A DNA stretch of 64,000 nucleotides, taken from the NCBI GenBank assembly GCA_030141605.1, contig JAQGDQ010000667.1, forward strand, positions 52,072 to 116,071. Reading direction: 5' to 3'. The notes beneath the pieces are model-generated. The model was not told the DNA's origin, ran no database searches, and saw nothing but the letters and a program-made list of their open reading frames with translations. Below are positions 32,578 through 64,000 of the stretch, one piece after another (positions within the stretch are counted from its first letter, which is position 1; every line of letters starts with the position of its first letter). The position numbers and the translations under genes are program-made. This stretch comes from Tubiluchus corallicola (lineage: Eukaryota; Priapulida; Priapulimorpha; Priapulimorphida; Tubiluchidae).

Positions 32578-34248
32578 CTATGGTTCTATGGATTCGACTT
32601 CTGATGCTTCAGTCATTGGTTTGCTAGTTGTTTCAGGTTCGGCTGAGTCTGTCTCGGTTGCTTCAGCTGCAGCTATGGCTTTCCGTTTCAGTTTCCGTTT
32701 TCGTCTAAAATAGCGACAAGTCAGACAACAAATTGATGATTCAATCTTTGCTTTGCTAGTTGTTTCAGGGTCAGCTGAGTTCGTCTCTGCTGCTTCAGCT
32801 GCAGCTATGGCTTTCCGTTTCAGTTTCCGTTTTCGTCTAAAATAGCGGCAGGTCAGACAACAAATTGACGTTGTAAAGAGAATAGCTGCTAGGCAAATGA
32901 CTGCCATGCTTAACAAACTTTTGCTAAGATCGGTTGTGCTGACTTTTAGTGGACCGTAACAAGTGCTGCCGCATTTTGCAAATTCACAACACTTCTCCTG
33001 CAGTGGACACTCATAGGTATCTCTGCACCTCTGCGGTGGACAAAGCTCGTTCGTCTTGAATGTGTCCTCGTGCGGACAAGTCCGGAGATCAAGTTCACAT
33101 CGGGCACCGGTAAACATTGGCATGCATTCGCAGAGGAAGGCATCAGTTCCATCTACGCATGTTCCATTGTTTTTGCACGGATCAGACTCGCATTTGTTTA
33201 CATATATCTCACAATTCTTGCCCTGGTAACCTGGTTCACATATGCAAATGTAATCGTTTACTCTGTCTGCACATTTTCCATTGTTCTTGCATGGGCTGAG
33301 TGCACATTCATTTACTTCGACCTCGCATAAATGCCCTTCGTAACCTGGCAAACAGGTACAAAAGTAATCCTCTTCTCCTTCGAGGCGACAGGAGGCGCCA
33401 TTCAAGCAAGGAAAGCTCAGACACGCATGTACGACATCGGGTAAGGTTACGCCGCTTGTACAGTATCTGCTGTCTTCGTTTGCAGCACAACCGTAACACT
33501 TATTAAACTCAGGTTGGAAGCCTTCGTCTAAACACTCGTCAACGCATGACGTACCGCAAGTGTCTATGTTCTCCTCACAAATGATGCCTCGGTAGCCGGG
33601 TAGACAAACGCAATAAGCTATGCCGTCACGGCTCAATAAACAAAGTCCTTTGTTTAGACAATAAGTTTCTGAGCAGTTTTTTGGTACATCGAGGTAGTAA
33701 ATCACTATTTCAAAACCAGTTTGATTTGTCCCGGCGACGTAAGTTGCATTATACGGGTCAAACTCCCAATACCTGTTTATGTAGAAGGTCAAGTAAAGTC
33801 TATCCCATTTGGGTTCTTCCCCTACGAAGACTGGCCTTTTAGGCGCTCTGCAATCATCCCAGTTGGAATCAGATTTGAAAATATGCGTCTTGTTTCCTTG
33901 TCGTATCCACACCCTGTCGTACGGGCACTTCAGGTTTACGTGACGGAAATACAGTTTGGTTGTTAGACTGGGCACTCGAGGTATGACAATAATACTCGCA
34001 TTTAAAGCAGACGTTTCCATACCTAATTCATAATGCCAGTAATATGCATTGCTGCGATCATCCTGTTTAGTCTCTATGGACGTGTTTGTGGCCTTGAGAT
34101 GTAACAACTTCGCATTTTCTGATGGTCTTTCAGCATTCGCCTTCATGTGTACTGGCGTAATCACTACACGATTATTAGGAAACACAATTCTTCGACAAAC
34201 GACAACGGAAATGGAGAGAGAAATCACCAAAAAGGATCCTCTTTCCAT
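32578..34248 (-). CDS. Type I membrane protein: CUB-like region, EGFs, WAP, duplicated tail
   Basis: This is a single-exon gene of 556 aa. It has a signal peptide at about residues 1-18. An N-terminal beta-rich region (about 60-190) with N-glycosylation sequons could be CUB-like. Four EGF-type domains follow, starting near residues 192, 275, 314 and 352. A further cysteine-rich segment lies between EGFs 1 and 2. An eight-cysteine WAP-type domain with the diagnostic CC pair follows EGF 4 (about 393-435). A transmembrane helix lies near 448-470, then a very basic juxtamembrane segment. A 132-bp (44-codon) in-frame duplication repeats SICCLTCRYFRRKRKLKRKA plus the acidic tail. It is probably a cell-surface or matrix-binding receptor of unknown ligand. 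No intron signals are needed. The combination resembles no named protein that I know. Confidence 0.9.
   Translation of the reverse strand: MERGSFLVISLSISVVVCRRIVFPNNRVVITPVHMKANAERPSENAKLLHLKATNTSIETKQDDRSNAYYWHYELGMETSALNASIIVIPRVPSLTTKLYFRHVNLKCPYDRVWIRQGNKTHIFKSDSNWDDCRAPKRPVFVGEEPKWDRLYLTFYINRYWEFDPYNATYVAGTNQTGFEIVIYYLDVPKNCSETYCLNKGLCLLSRDGIAYCVCLPGYRGIICEENIDTCGTSCVDECLDEGFQPEFNKCYGCAANEDSRYCTSGVTLPDVVHACLSFPCLNGASCRLEGEEDYFCTCLPGYEGHLCEVEVNECALSPCKNNGKCADRVNDYICICEPGYQGKNCEIYVNKCESDPCKNNGTCVDGTDAFLCECMPMFTGARCELDLRTCPHEDTFKTNELCPPQRCRDTYECPLQEKCCEFAKCGSTCYGPLKVSTTDLSKSLLSMAVICLAAILFTTSICCLTCRYFRRKRKLKRKAIAAAEAAETNSADPETTSKAKIESSICCLTCRYFRRKRKLKRKAIAAAEATETDSAEPETTSKPMTEASEVESIEP
32618..32873 (-). 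repeat. 132-bp in-frame tandem duplication in the tail of the EGF/WAP gene
   Basis: Two units of 132 bp, nearly identical over the CTGCAGCTATGGCTTTCCGT block and diverging slightly toward the edges. The landmark GCTAGTTGTTTCAGG occurs at 32623 and 32755. Confidence 0.9.
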
Positions 34249-34289
34249 GGAAGCAAAAATATGCGGGCTCGTAATGCATTGAAGCTAAA

Positions 34290-35780
34290 AAGAAAATAAA
34301 GGTAGAAAAATTCTCTTTTAGTTTTAGTCGAAATGCACAAGAAAACAAATTTATAAATGTTCGAAAGATGTGCATGAGAGAATCGTGGTAGGATTTGGGT
34401 TAGCCACGCCAAAGGAAGTTAACGTGTTACTATCATATTATAGCAATCACTGGTATTCTATGTTAATGTAAAGGCAACTTTAATTACCATGCCACGACAT
34501 TGACAATTGCTCATGAACACATTTCTGAAATGCAAACTCCATAATACACTAACGAATCAGCAAAGTTCGCCTTAAATTCATATTCCGCTATTACTGTTTA
34601 ACCTCAATTAACAATGTAAAATATTTCTACAAAAACTCAAAAGAAATTTAAAAGATCCAATAACCTCCGTCTAGTTACTTGTTTGTTTGTAAACTAACTG
34701 CTGTCAAGCACTGTCTTCTATTTCATCCAGCAAAAAGTTTATTAGTAGTGTTGTACACAAAAGGTCGTTTGGCACGACTGATTTATTGCTTATTCTAAAA
34801 ACCCGCTACTGTAATACAAAGACAACAGTAACTTATACAAACGTGCACAATATAAAGATATGGGAAAAATCATAAATAAGATAAAGCCTAACAGACTATG
34901 ATGAGCAAGACAAAATCATCGGCTCAAATCAAAAGGTAAGCTTGAAAGATGTTAGCCTATCTCCTGCAGATACCAACGTGTCACCAAAGCACATTATGTT
35001 TATCGGAAAAACTGAAATTTTTCCAACAGATAATTCAGATTCATATATTATTGGAATACTCTCCAATAGATGACTGTGCAACATGTAGTGCTGATCTGTA
35101 TCTCAGAGTGCTGTCAGCAGTTTCCCTGAGCTATATAGAATGACTTTGTATGTTGAATATTTCTTTTAATGTTTTTCTTCATTATAAAATTCTAGACATT
35201 TTTTTAGAAACGTGAACATATGTTTGTCGCTGTTAGTAAAATTATATTTCATTTCACTTTTCATGGAGACTATAAAACTGTATTAATAATAATTATAATG
35301 GTTTTACTGATTTATAGTAATTGTTACAAAGCACTTCATTTAATGGGTTCGTACAGAACACTCCAAACTTTACAACACAATCCTTGATACATTAATGGTC
35401 AGTTGCAGATGTGTTACACTGCGACCTGTCTAGAAGACCTTACTGGTAAAAAGCCACAAGTGCACATGTCAACTATTTTCGATTTGGAAACATGTCAGTT
35501 TTCAACATATCAATTTTTTAAACATTTCAACATATCAATTTTTAAAAAACTTAAAACAATGCACCACATACAACGTAATAAAACATTACAAGTTTGTAGT
35601 AATAAAACACATTTTAGTGCAGCCATCCATGCCTTGCAACTGTTAAGAAAAATCAGCAATATTTTGGTGCAACTGTCATCATCTTCTTGTACAACGTACT
35701 ACAGCTTGGCATGCAACTTGTATGATATAAATTATATTACATCAAAAATAAGAGTTGACAAGCCAAACCCCGGAAAAATT
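34290..35780. other. Intergenic, no gene seen
   Basis: AT-rich sequence upstream of the minus-strand EGF/WAP gene, whose promoter should lie in its first few hundred bases. Short reading frames show no domain. Confidence 0.5.
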
Positions 35781-35799
35781 TCGTGTATAAACCCGTAAT

Positions 35800-36160
35800 G
35801 AAAAACAATACCACAACATACCACTCCACACAACCCATACGCCGACACAACATCTCTTGTACAATGCCATGTCAAGCCATACTGTATCCACCATACTATC
35901 ATACCTATATCATTCCACAACCACAGCAAACCACTCGGCTTCAGAACTCTACACCACAAGAATCAATCATACCAATCACACCATACTACTCACTACATCA
36001 CATCATTCCATCCTACCATGCCATCCCAAACACATCCTTGCAACAACAGACACTACAGTCATCACACTTAGCACACCATGCCACTCTAGACCAAACCCAC
36101 CAACCTACCAATGTGGTGATAATGATGACAATGATGATGATGCCTACAACACCAAGTCCA
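35800..36160. other. Strongly G-depleted low-complexity tract
   Basis: The + strand here is almost entirely A, C and T, built of CCATA, CACCA and ACAAC-like words. It opens two long overlapping frames rich in T, H, P and Q that look like artefacts of composition. Confidence 0.6.
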
Positions 36161-36239
36161 ACACCACCACCAACAACAAGAACAAGAGCACAGAGAAACC
36201 ATTTTGTGCAGAGCTACGACTGTGTGCTATAACAAAAGG

Positions 36240-38090
36240 ACGCTCTTGCTATGCATGCACCCAAATAATGTTAAATTTTATCAAAAATGCAATGCTCAGT
36301 ATGATTAAAATAATTTTTCAGGAATTGATTATAACTTTTCATGCTTTTCTCACTATATATACGTTCGCTTTATTACAATTATTTTGTTCATTGTTTCACA
36401 GTTATCATTAAGTTTCATTATATTTTTTATGAGCCATGTTGTCTATTTAAGCACATACTCATATTTCATTACATATTCTGTTTACTCCAATTTGCTGTAC
36501 TAGTTCTTGTGCTCCATAGTTCTTGGCATCATGCTTAACATAATTTGATTACACACTATTGCATATTTTTGTTTGATTATATTTAGTTTGATTTTATCAT
36601 GCATATCTTGTTTCTTTCATAGATTTACAGTATAATTTATGTTTTAGTTTGACTACTTTCTAGTTTGTTTTATATTTTAATTGGTTAGTTAAATACTTTA
36701 TATTGTTGATCATAATTTCACATTTTTCATTGTATTGCAATGCTTCTTTGTTGCATAGCCTATTTAGTTATTTCGCTTTCAAGTTTAATTTCTTCCCCTA
36801 TAATTTTATGTTGACAGTTGATTTTCTTAACTTACTTTATAATTATATTACAGCTTTCAGTTAGCAGTGCTACAAATTTTTTTACAGCTTACACTAACTT
36901 GAGAAGGGTAGCTGACTTGATGACCAATTGGTCTTTTGCTACCCTTTCTCCTGCACCCCCTTACTTTTTCCTTTATGCATGATTTATCCTTTTTTATGAG
37001 CTACAAATAGCAATAAAAGTCTATTTGTTTTCTGGTGTAAATGAGCAGATAAATAAAACATATATGTCTATGTCTACAACGGCAACTTCAATGAGCAGTT
37101 AAACCAGAGATATTAAACCTAATAGATATGACGTTAATTCTTGTTCCTAAATCAAGAGCCGTGTCTAGATGAACAATTGAACGTCTTTCAGTTTTGTGAG
37201 TTTTGAGTGGCAAATTTGATTCGAAGAATATAATGATTTCGTACTTCTTAATCTTGCCTTATCAGCATTGCCAATTAGCCTTGTATTATTGAGTTTTTTT
37301 GGCAATTCTAAAACTGTAATAACGCTTACACGGCAAATTTTTTGTAATTCGGTGTCATTGAGCCACTGCTAATATGCGAGCTTTAAAAACCAAAAATTAT
37401 TTTCACGAGACGCTTTACAAGAGAAGACGTTTCATCTTGCAGCTTCCTGTAATCTAAAAGAAACTTACAAACTGAGTTATCATCAAAGATTGGTGTAGAA
37501 TCGATGAAACTTTAAAACCGTTTAATTATATTTTTTATTGTCATTAGATTTGTTGCTGTGCACAACTTTGTCAACTGTAGCTTGCCGCATTGTCAGCCTG
37601 GCCTTCTGTTGTCTGTAGCAACACCACAACGTGACTCGTTATCATCGGGGATAACCAGCAGAGGTCACTTCGCCATGGTCAGGATGGATGACCTCTTGTG
37701 TATTCGATATGGATGCAACACAATACTAATTCAGCGGACCGCATCTTGAATGTACTTATAATAATTATATTGTTATAGTTCGTAAAGTAAATATCTATTC
37801 AAGTAAACTTGACATGGCGATTCCTATTCGAATTTGTCATCTCATTTTCAATATCTTGATCAATTCCGTACCAAAAAGGGAATTTGTGCAACTGAACTAG
37901 TAGTAAGCTTAACTATAGTGATTTCCCATGAATAATTTTGTCATTTCAGTGTCTATTATAGTCTGACAATTGCAAACATGCTTCTTTGTTTTTTTATTAG
38001 ATAATTTTGTAACTAGATCTTAATGATTTGCTAGTAGTTTTATGAAGTCATGTATTTTGAACAGGCGCGATATCATAGAGTGGTAAAAAG
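36240..38090. other. Non-coding stretch with a long palindromic stem-loop
   Basis: No gene is visible. The sequence up to about 37040 is T-rich. It contains a stem AAGGGTAGC (36904-36912) paired with GCTACCCTT (36938-36946). That stem encloses the 12-bp palindrome GACCAATTGGTC (36922-36933). This may be a retroelement 3' tail. The 3' part should contain the PGGHG promoter. Confidence 0.4.
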
Positions 38091-63349
<25,259 letters not shown>

Positions 63350-63524
63350 GTAAGTTATCTTATTTAGTTAATTAGATTGTTTATTAGTCGTTTCTTAATT
63401 AATTGTTTCACTCTTTGTGTCTTTGCTTTTTTGTTCTGTCAAATCTGAATATAGCCCCTCGTAATGCCAGCCATGGTAAAGTACAATGAAGGGTTGCTCA
63501 AAAACAGCCATAACATTGTAAAAA

Positions 63525-63745
63525 GTATTAAGATAAACTTTCAAATTTCAAATTTACTGCTGTGCTCAACCATGAGCTGTCGAACGTGTATAGTTCATCA
63601 CAAACTAATACAACTGAGAGGTACAGCATCTGTTTTTCGGTCAATGTCTTTTCCAAAATGCAGGCGCTAAGCTACTGTCTAACTAGCGAATGGCGAAATG
63701 CATCTAACAGCAAAGAACTAGTGATGCGAACATGAAATTGTGGAA
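63525..63745 (+). repeat. Dispersed repeat R2, copy 4 (partial)
   Basis: Shares the ATTTACTGCTGTGCTC, ATGAGCTGTCGAACGTG and AAAGAACTAGTGATGCGAAC blocks with the other copies. The left third of R2 is missing. Confidence 0.6.
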
Positions 63746-64000
63746 AAACAACTGGGCATTATATACGTTTATGTTTGTAGATAATATGGTGAAACAATGT
63801 AAACAACTGGTCATTATATACATTTATGTTTGTAGATAATGTGGTGAAACAGTGTAAACAACTGGTCATTATATACATTTATATTTGTAGATAATGTGGT
63901 GAAACAGTGTAAACAACTGGTCATTATATACATTTATATTTGTAGATAATGTGGTGAAACAGTGTAAACAACTGGTCATTATATACATTTATATTTGTAG
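63746..64000. repeat. 55-bp tandem array running off the window end
   Basis: At least 4.5 units of AACTGGTCATTATATACATT, then TATATTTGTAGATAATGTGG, then TGAAACAGTGTAAAC. Each unit contains TTATATTTGTAG, an acceptor-like string. Confidence 0.93.

Noticed and set aside
35783-36411. Two overlapping Thr/His/Pro-rich frames
   Set aside because: They arise from the G-depleted low-complexity tract, with no splice or start support.

Overview
The window is nuclear DNA from an invertebrate-type metazoan, and I cannot name the species. The evidence is AT-rich sequence, GT-AG introns, C2H2 zinc fingers, EGF, WAP and LRR extracellular modules, an SLC25 carrier and a PGGHG-type glucosidase. There is no sign of operons, CRISPR or prokaryotic genes.

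Six protein genes are supported. (1) 6496-8088 (+) is an intronless 11-finger C2H2 protein. (2) 11073-11567 (+) is a small secreted, probably GPI-anchored protein with two EGF domains. (3) 13905-16622 (+) is a two-exon LRR/LRRCT surface protein with a Ser/Thr-rich stalk. (4) 18050-26544 (+) is a six-exon SLC25 mitochondrial carrier, complete at 312 aa. (5) 32578-34248 (-) is an intronless type I membrane protein with a CUB-like region, EGFs and a WAP domain; its cytoplasmic tail carries a 132-bp internal duplication. (6) 38091 to beyond the window end (+) is a PGGHG (ATHL1) glucosidase of at least 11 exons that starts with a membrane anchor. Exons were joined by checking splice sites, phase and protein continuity by eye.

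The rest is repeats. About 18 minisatellite arrays cover roughly 16 kb, about a quarter of the window. Between them lie many non-autonomous DNA transposons whose ends and target duplications can be read directly. These are hAT-like (8-bp TSD), piggyBac-like (TTAA), pogo and mariner-like (TA), and a family with 6-bp TSDs. There are also two solo LTRs, LINE 3' fragments and tRNA-derived SINEs.

The most unusual signal is that several minisatellites are tandem copies of the splice sites of the exons they adjoin. Ten decoy acceptor-plus-exon-start copies precede SLC25 exon 4. Two decoys precede PGGHG exon 11. Acceptor-like arrays precede PGGHG exons 6 and 9. A donor-like repeat follows SLC25 exon 2. 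A second notable signal is an array of about 26 units that amplifies the pol III A-box half of a tRNA-derived SINE inside a PGGHG intron.

The genes show no shared pathway. Three of the six encode cell-surface modular proteins.
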